Assembly: GCA_024349245.1 (NCBI GenBank)
Contig: JALDNG010000004.1
Location: 8,356,001-8,420,000 of the forward strand
From: Neodontobutis hainanensis
Taxonomy: Eukaryota; Chordata; Actinopteri; Gobiiformes; Odontobutidae
DNA length: 64,000 nucleotides
Direction of reading: 5' to 3'
The number at the start of each line of letters is the position of its first letter. Position 1 is the stretch's first letter. Under the pieces are notes generated by a model. That model ran no database searches. It was not told the DNA's origin and worked only from the letters and a program-made list of their open reading frames with translations. Position numbers and translations under genes: made by a program. This document shows positions 25,240 through 36,318 of the stretch, in pieces.

Positions 25240-26195
25240 TACACATACATTCAAATTCAAAAGGACTTTAGTAATCCACAAGGGAAAATTCAGATGTTAG
25301 ATTTACTTCAAATTGTGGATTCAGTCGGAAATCTCCATCTGCCATATACGGATTGATTGTAGAGTCTTATTTGAGTCGGGAAGGAGGAGTTCTTGTTTTA
25401 TACTGTCCTCTAGCTCACTGATCTCAGAAGTCCAGTGGCTGCTCTCTGTTGTTCAAAAGCTGAATGCAGGGGATGGTCCATGTTCAGTATAGCATCCGTC
25501 CTGTTGTGTGTCTGATGCTTCACTACATCAACCAGAGTCTGCTATTCTTGAACCTCAATTACTTACAATCTCTTTTTGAGATCATCTGAATTTATGGACC
25601 AGTCCAGCTTGTTGTCAAGATGCACTCCCAGGTATTTATATGTGGACACTATTTCAATATCTTCTCCACTGATGGTCACAGATTAAAATGGAGATGTGTC
25701 ACAACTGAAGTCAATGACCATCATCTTTAGTTTTGGAGGTGTTTAGAATGAGAGTTTTCTTGGCTCTATAAGGTTCTGTATTCTTTTTCTTTTCCATTTT
25801 TAATGCAAGTCACTATTGTTGTGTCAGAGTATTTTTGAACGTGGCAGGACTCAAGAGAATTAAACTCTGTAGTGTATAAGGTGAAGAGGAATAGAGCAAG
25901 AACAGAGGAGCCCCTGTGCTTAATCTCTAAGACAGTTCCCAAGCCTGACATACTGTGGTCTACCTGTCAGGTAATCAGTGATCCACTTGAAAAAGGATGA
26001 GTCCACCCGTAGACTACCGAGTTCAACACCAATACGTTCGTTGTAGGCACACTGTAGGGGATCTAGAGCATGTTTAGTCTGTGATCTTAAGATTCTAAAT
26101 AGCAACATTTCAAATGTTTTCATAATATGAGAGGTGAGAGCAACTGGTCTATAAGGATTTAGTTTAAACGGGGCGCCCTACTTTAGGTAATGACA
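25240..26195 (-). pseudogene. CR1/L2/Rex-like LINE reverse transcriptase remnant
   Basis: On the minus strand, fragments of a non-LTR reverse transcriptase are readable. One contains ALDPLQCAYNERIG and SFFKWITDYLTGRPQYVRLG, and the next, after a frame break, ALFLFTLYTTEFNS and ESCHVQKYSDTTIV. The catalytic Asp-Asp pair is changed (YSDT), and the frame is broken at about 25930, so the copy is dead. Downstream is remnant coding (VDTYKYLG-like region, near 25640) and near 25250-25300 a 3' end reading CCCTTGTGGATTACTAAAG, typical of fish CR1/L2-type LINEs. The element is 5'-truncated. Exact clade is uncertain. Confidence 0.75.
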
Positions 26196-26770
26196 CTATA
26201 CAGTTTTTTTAATTGAAGACTCAGGTTAAAAGAGCTTCTACAACAGCACAGAGTTATCTTAGAAGTCGTGGACAGATATCGTCCAGGGCGCAGACTTTTG
26301 CAGTTCCATCAGTACATCTGGTTCAAGCATTGACAGAGGAGGCTGCTCAGACTCTCTGGAGCAGGAGTGTTGGTGGAGGAACCTGGAGACGGTGATGTGG
26401 ACAGAGGCGAAGTCGTAGATGGACAAGGAGTACTGATCGATGCTGGGAGTGGAGCCCCACAGCAATGCAACATATAAATTGGTCCTTGCATTATTAACTG
26501 TCTGAGACTTCAGAGCATGTGTTGGGACCAATGTACTTCAAAACAGACTACAGATTATAAAGAATCACAGACGCTCTACAGTATATGCATAACATCTGAG
26601 CAATATGACACACTATACAGACATAAGGGACTAGAAGTTATTCCATTTTATTCGCTTCAGCTGTTAATAATTCATTCAAACAGTTGAGACACTTGCTCAT
26701 TTATTTAACATTTCAGTTGGTAGTTGCAAAGCCCAAGAAGTAAAAAAAATATAGAGACACAAATCTATCA

Positions 26771-26814
26771 TTTATTAGTTACCGCTTAATGTATGCCTCA
26801 ATTTGGGATTTATT
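26771..26814 (-). terminator. cdkal1: Candidate polyadenylation signals (two AATAAA)
   Basis: Reading the minus strand, AATAAA occurs at 26814-26809 and again at 26776-26771, downstream of the CDKAL1 stop codon. Both are simple hexamer matches in AT-rich DNA, so chance occurrence is possible. They are the nearest canonical signals to the stop. Confidence 0.3.
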
Positions 26815-27508
26815 TTAGTAATGTTTAATCTTGATGACCTTGGCATTCTATGTACTGGACTTGACTCAGGAAAAAACACAATCACATTTATGTTTATGTC
26901 CATACAATATAATATTGAATAAAACTTCTAGACGCTTTATACTCTTCATAAAACATATACTGTCTGTCTCTTGTTCAAAAATAAATACTTCAAAAGGTTT
27001 TGGAACCTTAATTTTAATCAGAGTATTATACAAATCTGCACGTCTTCAAATACCTCTCCCCAAAAAAATAGTGATTATCTTTGAATGTCAGACACGGGAA
27101 AGATTTTACTTTAATTTTATATGGACAATGACACACAGTAGTCAATGTTAAAAATGATATATATAATGAATATTAGTCCATATTCCATAAAATATAACCC
27201 GTAAAGATCAAATTAAAATATGAGCTGAATACTTTAGAATATATCACAAGTTAGCCTAGTGATAAACTAGGCCTTAAAATTAAAAAGTACAATCTGACAT
27301 TTAAATTAAAAGAATACATATCATAGAACACTCACATAATCCTCAACTGTTTAGTTTCTGCCTTCAAATGTTTCGAAATAACGCTATGAATTCTACAAGG
27401 AATACGAGCAAAAAAAGCTTTCATTGACTAAGGCCTTGTGTAAGACACTTCTTAAATGTCACTTTGCTCTCTGTGGTGTCAAATCCTCCTCTTGTTCACA
27501 GTTATTCA
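26790..27508 (-). other. cdkal1: Probable CDKAL1 3' UTR
   Basis: AT-rich sequence follows the TGA stop on the minus strand. The first two canonical AATAAA signals on that strand lie at 26814-26809 and 26776-26771, about 700-735 nt past the stop. Earlier ATTAAA variants occur at 27115-27110 and 27018-27013. No coding potential or recognised repeat is seen here. The cleavage site is inferred and the UTR may end earlier or later. Confidence 0.35.
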
Positions 27509-27673
27509 TCAGTACAGTTTCTCCACAATGAAGGCCAAAATGGCTGCTGCCAGTGCAAGGCCAATTCCCATCTTCTTTAGAGCGTCCCGATCAACATTGT
27601 AACAGCCAAACAATGAGACGGAGGCAGAAGACGACGTAGCAGTGGGACTGTGGACGCCATTGGCCATCTGTTC
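27509..27673 (-). CDS. cdkal1: CDKAL1 terminal coding exon with C-terminal membrane anchor and stop
   Basis: The coding part is 165 bp including a TGA stop at 27509-27511, giving 54 residues. The acceptor on the minus strand is CCTCCTCAACAG at 27674 and above. The peptide starts EQMANGVHSPTATSSSAS, a Ser/Thr-rich linker, passes through NVDRDALKKM, and ends in a hydrophobic run GIGLALAAAILAFIVEKLY. This fits known CDKAL1 architecture: the mammalian protein is an ER tail-anchored protein with its catalytic part in the cytosol. The linker shows no clear residue match to the human one I remember, so this exon is assigned by position, phase, anchor and length rather than by identity. Two Lys before and one after the hydrophobic stretch are typical of a tail anchor. 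An alternative last exon downstream cannot be excluded. Confidence 0.85.
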   Translation of the reverse strand, partial: EQMANGVHSPTATSSSASVSLFGCYNVDRDALKKMGIGLALAAAILAFIVEKLY

Positions 27674-27977
27674 CTGTTGAGGAGGGACATGCCGAGAGAT
27701 AATTAGACTGAGATTAAGAGAAGGGCTTTATTATTGTCCAAACACAAGGATATTAAGACAATACCTCACTAACTGTGCACATTGCTCTCCTTCATTTCAA
27801 TATAGTCATAAATCATTTCACACTGTGTACTTGTTAGTATGCAGGTAAGAATTGGAAAAAAAACATGCTACACAAATTAACAAGCATTTACTGCAGCTCA
27901 CAATGTTCATAATTTATAAAGTCAAGGTGAATGCTAGAGAAATAATTGGCTGCATTAACAGAGTTCTGTCTGGTAAT

Positions 27978-28060
27978 TTCAATTCATTTTTATTATAAAA
28001 CCCAATGATATATTATCAAGACTTTTGCCTCAAAGGGCTTTACACATTGTACAGAACCTT
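27978..28060. repeat. Decayed dispersed-repeat fragment
   Basis: TTCAATTCATTTTTATTATA followed by ACTTTTGCCTCAAAGGGCTTTACA and ATTGTACAG resembles the very common fish repeat with TTTATTTATATAGCGCC and CTCAAGGCGCTTTACA (from memory). It is heavily diverged and its family is not determined. Confidence 0.4.
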
Positions 28061-31000
28061 TTGTCCTCTCAATAATATATACTGGGCTATAAAGCAAAGA
28101 TCTTGATTCTATTTTGTCACATGTAATACACGGTTAAAGTCTTGCATTAGAGCATCCTATTCTACCATTGGTATCATGTACAAATATACCATAATAAAAT
28201 AAAATGGGGACAGATAAAGACAGAAAATAATGTTTATTCCTTGAGTTTTGTATAATCTTCCATCATTTTCTCTCACATCTGTGTGAATAGGCTCAATCCA
28301 AAGGGTTAGGTCTTTGGCACGCTGCCAATGGATATATCATGCAAATATTCTAATTGCACAGGAGCATATGATGTGACTTACTGGGACAACACATAAGCCG
28401 CCCAGCACCAATAAAAAAGACTGCTGTTTTTCTAAGAGGCAGAAATGTCCATAATACAACCAAGTTGATTATTGACTCCACTGTGAGCTGGCCTCCAACA
28501 TCTCACTGATCAAGATTCTCTTTGATTATACATTTATAATGTTTTGTTTAATGTGCAGAGAAAGCAGTTTTTCATTTGATATTAAATTGAAAAGGGAGAA
28601 GTAACACCTGTTAACATTTCTGTGTGGAGTGAAAATTGATCCAAATAACCTTGCAATGGATAGAGTTCTTCTGTTGAATGACAGTCAGTAAAATGTCTTA
28701 TCACCATAAAAGCAGATTATGTATGGTGATATTGAACCAATGATCAGCCGTCTTCTGATATAACCTTTCATCAAATCCACAAGAGAGCTGCAAAATGTTT
28801 GGGAACCATAGATCGACTTCCCTGGCCCTTCTGTATTCTTCTTCGCCCTCATTTACACACACCATCACCATCATTGTGCCTTTCTTTTATTTTATTTCTT
28901 CAACTATACTCTTAACTTGTGCCTTCTTGTTTAGTTTAAAGAAAACAAGCAAAGTTGCAATGACAAGATTTAGTGCCCCTTTGACCACTGAACTCAAGTC
29001 AAATTATTTGCAAGATGTGTGAGTACACCACCTACCTGACTGAAATATGGACTGTATGTTACTGAGTTACAGTGGACGCCTACACGTGTTGTGCGAGCAT
29101 GGCCGTGTGTTAGAGCAGCTGCACAGCGTCTGTCCTCTGCCTTTCTATCCTGGTTCCCCTGGTTAGGAACACTACCCCGACACCCACTCTTTCACTGCTG
29201 TCTCTGAATGCATCCTCTGTTGCCACACACAATGGAATAAGGATACTATGACTGACAACGCCTACATGACACATCGAAGTCACTTACAGTAACTTCAGTC
29301 ACAAAGTGTTGGCTGACACATTCCATGTTCGCTAACTGGTACAATCATCATCGGCCTGCCCGGTGGTAAAAACAGACCTGAAAGCGCTTTTTCAGAACTT
29401 GTTGCTACAGTAAACAGTGGTGACCATGTTAGCTCATAATGTGACCTGTTGCTGAGGCTCTTAACTAACTCTGTACCTCTTGTGTGAGAACAAAGCAACT
29501 TCAAGCGTGTTAATATAATAATAAAAATAAATATTCCACGTATAGACATAGTATGTGTGGACAGGATTACGTGTGTGACGGTGTAAGAACATCAGAAACA
29601 CAAAACAACAAGAAGTCTACACAATGACCTAAATGGAAAAAGTTACAACTCTTCAACATTACATTTCTGTGAGATGTCAGGCAAAGTGTATCGGCTTTTT
29701 GTCTATAGGTCTATTTCTCACTGCAGGTGTCTTCCCAACGGGGAGCCAGGAAAGAGACTGAATAGTCGCATCTAAAATCTATTACGAGTGTGGAGGATAA
29801 GTGAAAATCCAAGTGCCAGTGGGTGCATGTCAGCACAGTGGGAGAGAGAGGAGTGGAGAAGGCAGAAGTGGCAAAACTCGGAAGAAATAAGAAAAGTAGT
29901 AAGAGGAAGAACAAGGGGCAGGAGAAAAGAGAGCGATGTGGTTATCAATGATAGTTCACCTCCTGCTAGCCACCACGCTGAGTTTGTGCATATGTCGGTG
30001 AGAAAGAGAGAGGCTTTTGTGAATAAGCCCAGTGTGGGAGTTTGTGTGTGCATGTCTCGGCCTGCGGAGGATAATGTCTGCCTTTCTGCTCACAGCAGTA
30101 GAGGAGAGCAAAATAATCCTCCTGAAAAACAATCTAACACCGAAGCGGAGGTGCAGAGTGGCCAACACAGTCACGTATTTGGACACAGAAATATTTCGGT
30201 CTCTTGAACCCTCTCTGAATGTGATGAACATGCTTTTGCTAATTACAAATGTGCACCTATTTTACTTTAACAAAAACATTTAGGGCTAGAAGGCAAAGGA
30301 CCAATAGCCACAAGACTCTAAACACTCATTATAGAGAAACAAAAATGATAAATGATGTAACAGCAGCAGTGAAGACAGGACAATAACTCAGATACAAAAG
30401 AGAAACTATTCAAAAAACATTGTTAACTTGTCAAACTGCATGTTTCTTTTTACTTTTTGAGACAAACTACTCCATAATGGTGTACTTCATATGGACTATA
30501 CTGTATACATGTGGCACAATCACAGATAGAAATGGAACATATGGCCAATACTGTATATAAAACACAACAGCCAGAATGTCTTTGCAGCTTTCACAGATGT
30601 TGGCTAGATGTAGAGAAAAATGCAGGCTTGAAATTCCCATTACACCTCCTAGATAAGTTCTGAAGTCTAAATATGTACAGAGGTCCCACATGATCTCAAA
30701 GTTTATTGGTCAGTGATTGGCACATTATACAACATGCAGTGCTCTGGTATAACACACCTTCATTAAGAAGCTGTGTGCTTGTTTATGTGCTGTACAACCA
30801 AACAAACATTCTTACTAATGACAGCATGCTTTGTCATGACCACACCTTTACACTGGGCCTTAAAAGAATGACTTGATATCCAAGCATTTCAGGAGTTCAC
30901 AGAGTGCTTTGTTACAAATTCCTGTTGTGGTTCAAAAGAAAGATCAGAGCTGAGGGCATTTCAAACCTGGTGACATTTTGAAAAAAAAAAAAAAAAAAGT

Positions 31001-32984
31001 TTTTGGCTGTGTAATGCCCTTTGACATATTCAGAAAGGATCCTGAAAACAGATATGAATAATATTTTGATGGCTTATCATTTTTTCCTTTGTTACAGTAA
31101 CTTTGGTTCATCAGTATACACAAAGCATCCTAAATGAAGTGCTTAAAATAGCTACGGTTGCTGTTTTAAAGAAAACAACAAATCATTTGTAACTACAGTA
31201 AACAGAGTCAACAAAAGGCCAAGTTAAAGCTTTTGACATTTTTAATTCAAAGGCTTTAAAATAGATTTGAGAGGATTAAATGTATCCCACCCAGAAAAGA
31301 CAACATAATCTTTTGACTATTTTTATTCTTGACAATACATTTGACAACATGTGTATAACGCAACATGAAAGCAACAATCCGTTGCAACTGGAAGTCAAGA
31401 GGAAGCAGTTCAATTGTTTGGGGTGAATACAGATTTTGTTGCTACATTATACTTATGAGCATCAGTACAGCGTGTGTTTTGACGAGTTGTGTGTAGAGCC
31501 ATGTCTGCAACAGCCTGCGGCTAGTAGGAGTCTGCCAGGCACACCAGGGGGGACGCACATCTGTGTACGCCTGCATATATTAACTAAATTTGTGTGCGTT
31601 TGCTGCAGTGTTTTACTAATGAACATCCAGCGTAGATGCCAGTGTGTGTTTATGTGCTGCATGATGAAAAGCAATAGCAATCCCATTCCCGCCGCAGAAA
31701 TGGACCAAATGGAATTGTTATTGACCACATTCAGACAACCTGTATGTTTTTTTGTTTTTTTAAATGTCTCTTTTGCACTTGATTCTTCCAAAAGGAGTAC
31801 AGACAGGAGAGATAAAAATGAATGAACTACATGAGTGAAAGAATGAACACTACAAAAATGAGTCAAAAGAGAGTCAAAGGAAAAGCAGGAATACAAAGAA
31901 AAACAATTTGCAAATATAATACGCCATAAGGATGTAACCATTCACTAATCGCACTATTCTGTCGATCTACGGTCATGTGGTGACATTGTTCTCTAGTATC
32001 CTTACCTCTATATCTCTTCTGGCTCCTATTCTGTCTTATATACCAACTGTCAATTTGCTCAGCAGCTGAGCCATTTTCTTCTCTCCTATGCTGCCCGTCT
32101 CCTTGAGAAAGTATGTCGTGAAAAGAGCTGATTATTGGATGACACTCAAGGGCCTTTTTTGTCTCATGATCTTTTTCGTCTATCTCCCTTTTCTTGTTTT
32201 TTTTTGGCCTCTCTCTTACACATACCCTCTCTTCTATCATTCATTAAATTTCATCTGAGAAGCAAGACTGGTGAAGTTACTGTCCTTTGCCATGCTTGCT
32301 GAGTGCTTTCTGTGCTTTTGTGTCCCACTAAAAGACTCATTACTGTCCTTCCCTCCCTCTGCGGAAAGTGGCGTTTCTGAAAATAAAGGGCATATGGGTG
32401 AGATGGAGTAAGAGAGAGCAAGAAACCAAAATGGAGACATGTCAATATGAGCAAAAATGGGTATCTTACTCTAGCCACAATCCACTAGTTGTGTAAATCA
32501 TCATGTCTCAAATCGTTTCATCATATTCAACCATCCATTTTCATGCACATCTACCCACAGCAATCTGCACAAGCCCTACAGTATATAAGTCATACCTATA
32601 GCCTATGAATTAAGGGGTGATATGGAAAAAATATTATATCAGGTTTATTTTGTATTATTGCATATATTTTCTTATACAGAAGACTACTACTTTATTTTAC
32701 TGCCTCTAGTAAATACATACACTGATTTTTTGGAAGTCACTGGCAATAAACAATCATATACATATCATGAATTATTTTTAATAATTTTAGTAAGTTTATA
32801 TACAGATGGATTTGTGAATGAATGTGTCTAGAAAGTCTCTATGCATCAAATCTTAATCATCTTTTAGATTTGGGAGAGGTTCACCTGAGGCATAAATCAA
32901 TGAGTCTTACCCTTTACTGTAAAGATGTTTCAGACTGGTTTAGTCCTGGTTTAGAATATGTCAGAGCACAGTTCTACTGTTAAA

Positions 32985-33285
32985 GTTTAGTTTTATTTAG
33001 CGACAGTTGGAGTCGAGTACCGATTGTTGCAAAACGCGGTCCTGTGACGCTCTCAGTGACAAGTTGTCATTGTTTCATTTGTTCCACTGTTCTGGATGAA
33101 CCGGATATGAAGGCAGCGAGAGGAGAAACTGCTCACAGTAGTATTCAGCGCTAGCTCCGCTCAGCTGAGACTGACCAGAGCCCCACCCACACTTCACTGT
33201 GATTGGTTAATTCTGTCAGAGCATGAAGCGGACAAACCAATAGTAAGAGTGGAAAGGAAAAAGTAAACTTCCGGCCTCTGTCTTT
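32985..33285 (+). promoter_or_regulatory. Promoter-like CpG-containing patch within intron
   Basis: It is richer in CpG than its surroundings (GAGTCGAGTACCGATTG, AAAACGCGGTCC, CAGCGCTAGCTCCGC), with a CACCC box, two opposed CCAAT boxes (gattgg 33201-33206, ccaat 33237-33241) and an ETS-type TTCCGG at 33269-33274. No TATA box or linked ORF is seen. It could be the 5' region of an old DNA transposon or a cryptic promoter. Confidence 0.3.
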
Positions 33286-33548
33286 AAGCAAAGAACTGCT
33301 TCAAATAGAAATGCACTGTAGTACGACACAGCAAAATTGTCATATTGTCAACAGTTCATATCCTAACACAATATAACATCGTCATATGAACTATGAATCT
33401 ATTCTCCCAGATCCAATTCTGTATTTTCACACCTACTTGCAAATGTGCGGAGCTCTGCATCGCTCAAACTGCCTATAAAAATATAAATCTATTTATACTG
33501 TTGAGACACATAAGCGTTACAGAACTTAGCACATTTCACAGTCTACAG

Positions 33549-33958
33549 CAGGGGTGGGCATTTATTTTTCCCCAAGGACCACATTAGAACATGGGACTCT
33601 AGTGGAGGGCCGGACCAACAAGGTTAACTCACTTACTTTCTTAAACTATGGGCAAAACAATGTGTAAAAAAACACTATATTTAACACTATATTTAACACC
33701 ACAGTCACAGCTGCACCTCCTCAGTTTTAGATCCACTCTTTACAGTTTGTTCTAAAACCAGTGAAAACCACTGTAACTGTTGCTGAGGGTTATTAGCGTT
33801 TGGAGCATGTCCCACTGTGGTATTATCTGATCATTGCAGAATATTGAAGAAAAAATACTCTATGTTTAATTATCAATATATTTTTAGAAAATGCTTGGCG
33901 GGCAGATTAAACAGCCCAACCCACATGTTGCCCCTGGGCCTTAGTTTGATTACCACTG
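33549..33958. mobile_element. Non-autonomous hAT element
   Basis: The left end is CAGGGGTGGGCATTTATTTT; the right end, read on the minus strand, is CAGTGGTAATCAAACTAAGG. Both have the CAGNGGT hAT terminus. Immediate flanks are gtctacag (33541-33548) and gtctacta (33959-33966), an 8-bp duplication with 6 of 8 identical. The interior has no transposase; it includes GAGGGCCGGACCAAC near the left and a short tandem of AACACTATATTT. Length is 410 bp. Confidence 0.8.
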
Positions 33959-34130
33959 GTCTACTATCACCCATTTCATTTTTAGGCGCTTTGGCACTGC
34001 TAAAGGTCTAAAGTGCAAGACTACTATTATATTATTGGGCAACTATAGACTGTACCAGTGCTTTTACTTGGTAAAAGTGACTGTTGCTTTTGTCTATTGC
34101 AGGCACAACACGCAACAGTCAAAGTTCAAC

Positions 34131-34240
34131 AAGGACAACAACAAGGACACAACGACAGTATGAACTGTGGGGAGAGTGAGAATCGAACCGCCTACCTTCC
34201 GGTTGAAGGACGACTGCTCTACCCACTGAGCTACTGACGC
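34131..34240 (-). mobile_element. tRNA-derived SINE, 3'-truncated
   Basis: On the minus strand it begins GCGTCAGTAGCTCAGTGGGT, with the B box GGTTCGATTCTC and the GGAAGGTAGGCGG stretch shared with 11823-12020. After GTCGTTGTGTCCTTG the sequence breaks into a small repeat (TTGTTGTCCTTGTTG) and the body and 3' tail are lost. It is the same family as at 4.8 and 11.8 kb. ORFs on the minus strand here come from the repeat. Confidence 0.8.
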
Positions 34241-36153
34241 TACTGTTGCCCCTTATAGGCAACAAGGGCACTTTAGATGCTGCTACAAGCTCTCTTCTCA
34301 TTGTTCTTCACTCATGTGTTTTTCTCACTGCCAAAAGCCTGTAATTATTGATTTCACTGCAATATATGGGGTCTTTCTCTTTCTGCCTTTTTTTAATCAT
34401 TCATTCATCTCACGCACTCACATATATTGAGCTCAGTGTGGGGTGGACTCCTGCTGAGACTCATAGAAAATAGATGTTCTTCAAATATGTATACACCAAC
34501 CACTAATGTGTTGTGTGTGTATTTTCTACAGCCATACATCTCAGAGGACAGAGATGTTGGCATGTGTGCGCACAGTTCTTCACAGGCCTGGATTTTTATC
34601 ATAAAGACAGTGCAGGGCGCACATCTGTCAAGGACATCACATGCACCAGAGGGCCCTTGTGTAAGTAGGCTGAAAGCACAGCGCACAGATACTGCGTTTC
34701 CATGCCATTAGGTCATCTATTAGCACTGGGCTCTAGTGCCACTCTGGCATCATTAGGGGCTGACAATGTCGGTCATATGGACTAGGGATTACAGATCCTC
34801 TGCAGCAGAACTAAAGATCACTTATGACAATATGTCAATTGGACACCTATTTGTGTGCTGGGAATTAATATATTTTGTAGAAAAATTGAGCTTAAATTGA
34901 AAGCTCCACTAAGTAAAAAAAATATGGTAACAATTGTTTTAAAAGCTTTATAATACATATAAAACTCAGATTTAGCTTTATATTGACACAGGGTGAGCAT
35001 GGCTAAAAAATGAGTATAAAGGTATGCATTTTTACATAAATCAAGGCAAAAGTTGTGTTATAGAATCAAGATGAGAGAAGTTAGAACTACTTTTTGCTGC
35101 TTTAAACACCACTGTTGAACATGTGGCTACAGAGTAATGTGCTGCTTGGCTTGCTATGAAATGTTTCCTTTCTTATCATCTTATTTTCCTCTATCTATTG
35201 CCCTTTCTTAGTGCATGTTTTCCCGCATCAGTGTCCCTCTCGCTTACTCGTGTGTGGGTCCGTCTGCCCCCCTTCCCGCTCTTTCTGACAGTAAAGGCTG
35301 ACGGAGTGTGAAATTAGAAAGTGTATCATATTCTGCTCTGTGGCTCCATGTCCTCAGCTATAAGCTACAGCTAGTCAGAGTAAAAAATAACACGCAGTGA
35401 AACAGATACATTAACCCACCATTTGCGTGTGCATAGACCAGTATTACTTATAGGATGCAAATTCTATAACACTATAAAAGAAATCAATAGTCTATATAAT
35501 GTAACATATTTAGTATTTTGGGATAAGACTAGGAAACTTAATGAAGTCAATTTGTTGTCCCCTAATCACATCAAGAAACAGTATATTTGTGTGTGTGTGT
35601 CTGCTGGGATTGAAGACTGAGGGCAGCCACAGCTTATCTTAAATTAGTTATCTTATGCTTGATACACTGCTGCCTTTTCAGACTGCGGAAAAAAGCCCAG
35701 ATTAAAAATGTGTTGAAACACACAACCTCTCACACACTTTTCATCTGTTAACGACACTAAATTAGAATAGCCTGGTGTAAACAGAAGTATTTTATAATTC
35801 TGATAAGCACGGCAAGAGCCTGAAAGATGGAGAGTAGTTGCTTATCTCAAAACGTTTCACTGAAATAAATGTGGCCCTGATAGACAGATGTGCACTCAAA
35901 ATGCACTCGCACACATCAAACACATGAAAACGAGCCTACGCTGAACATAATAATATAGAGGAAAAAAGACTTTCTATTTTCTATCAGCATAGGAAACAAT
36001 CCCACCATCACCGCAGTGCTGTGTCTTGAAGAAAATTGGTCACATTTGAAAGCACAGCATGCTTTACAGGCCAAACCACACAGAAAAGAAAGCTGACTAT
36101 TATGTTACCCACAGATTTCATTAAAAACAATTAGCATAGGTGCATGGGATTAC

Positions 36154-36318
36154 CTGTAAGAGACCAGAAACCACTCCCTTCTGAAGTGGTGCAGCAATGG
36201 ATGGAGTGAAAGGTTTGCTGTCCTCTACCAAGCGTCCTTTTAGGAAGTGTTTTCCTGCTTCATAAATATCCACCTCAATCATCTTCCCTTTAAACTCTGA
36301 CCTTTTGGGCACCAGCAC
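36154..36318 (-). CDS. cdkal1: CDKAL1 coding exon (penultimate), end of TRAM domain
   Basis: This 165-bp exon encodes 55 residues in phase 0, starting VLVPKRSEFKGKMIEVDIYE and ending PLQKGVVSGLLQ. It has a TTTGCAG acceptor and a GTAATC donor on the minus strand. It is the best conserved of the four exons. The motif EVDIYEAGKHFLKG and the following TPSIAAPLQKGVVSGL correspond to human EVDIYESGKHFMKG and TPSISKPLAKGEVSGL (from memory), which close the TRAM domain and lead into the C-terminal linker. The donor follows codon 55 exactly, joining in frame to the last exon about 8.5 kb downstream. An ORF reading through the donor into intron (to about 36121) is artefactual because a good GT donor precedes it. 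Confidence 0.95.

Larger units (their letters stand above)
27674..36153 (-). other. cdkal1: CDKAL1 last intron
   Basis: About 8.5 kb lies between the penultimate exon donor (GTAATC) and the terminal exon acceptor (CAACAG). It contains a decayed dispersed-repeat fragment near 28.0 kb, a promoter-like patch at 33.0-33.3 kb, a 410-bp hAT element at 33549-33958 and a truncated SINE at 34131-34240. An A18 tract lies at 30981-30998. The ORFs of 130-160 codons around 29.8-32.2 kb have no recognisable protein signature and overlap one another on both strands, so none is called. Confidence 0.85.

Noticed and set aside
29788..30207. 139-codon plus-strand ORF and overlapping minus-strand ORFs
   Set aside because: Low-complexity, overlapping ORFs on both strands within a CDKAL1 intron, no recognisable domain or splice context.
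31462..31941. 159-codon minus-strand ORF, longest in the window
   Set aside because: Opposed by a plus-strand ORF of 129 codons; composition (Phe/Leu/Ser, TGTG-derived) looks like chance and no family is recognised.
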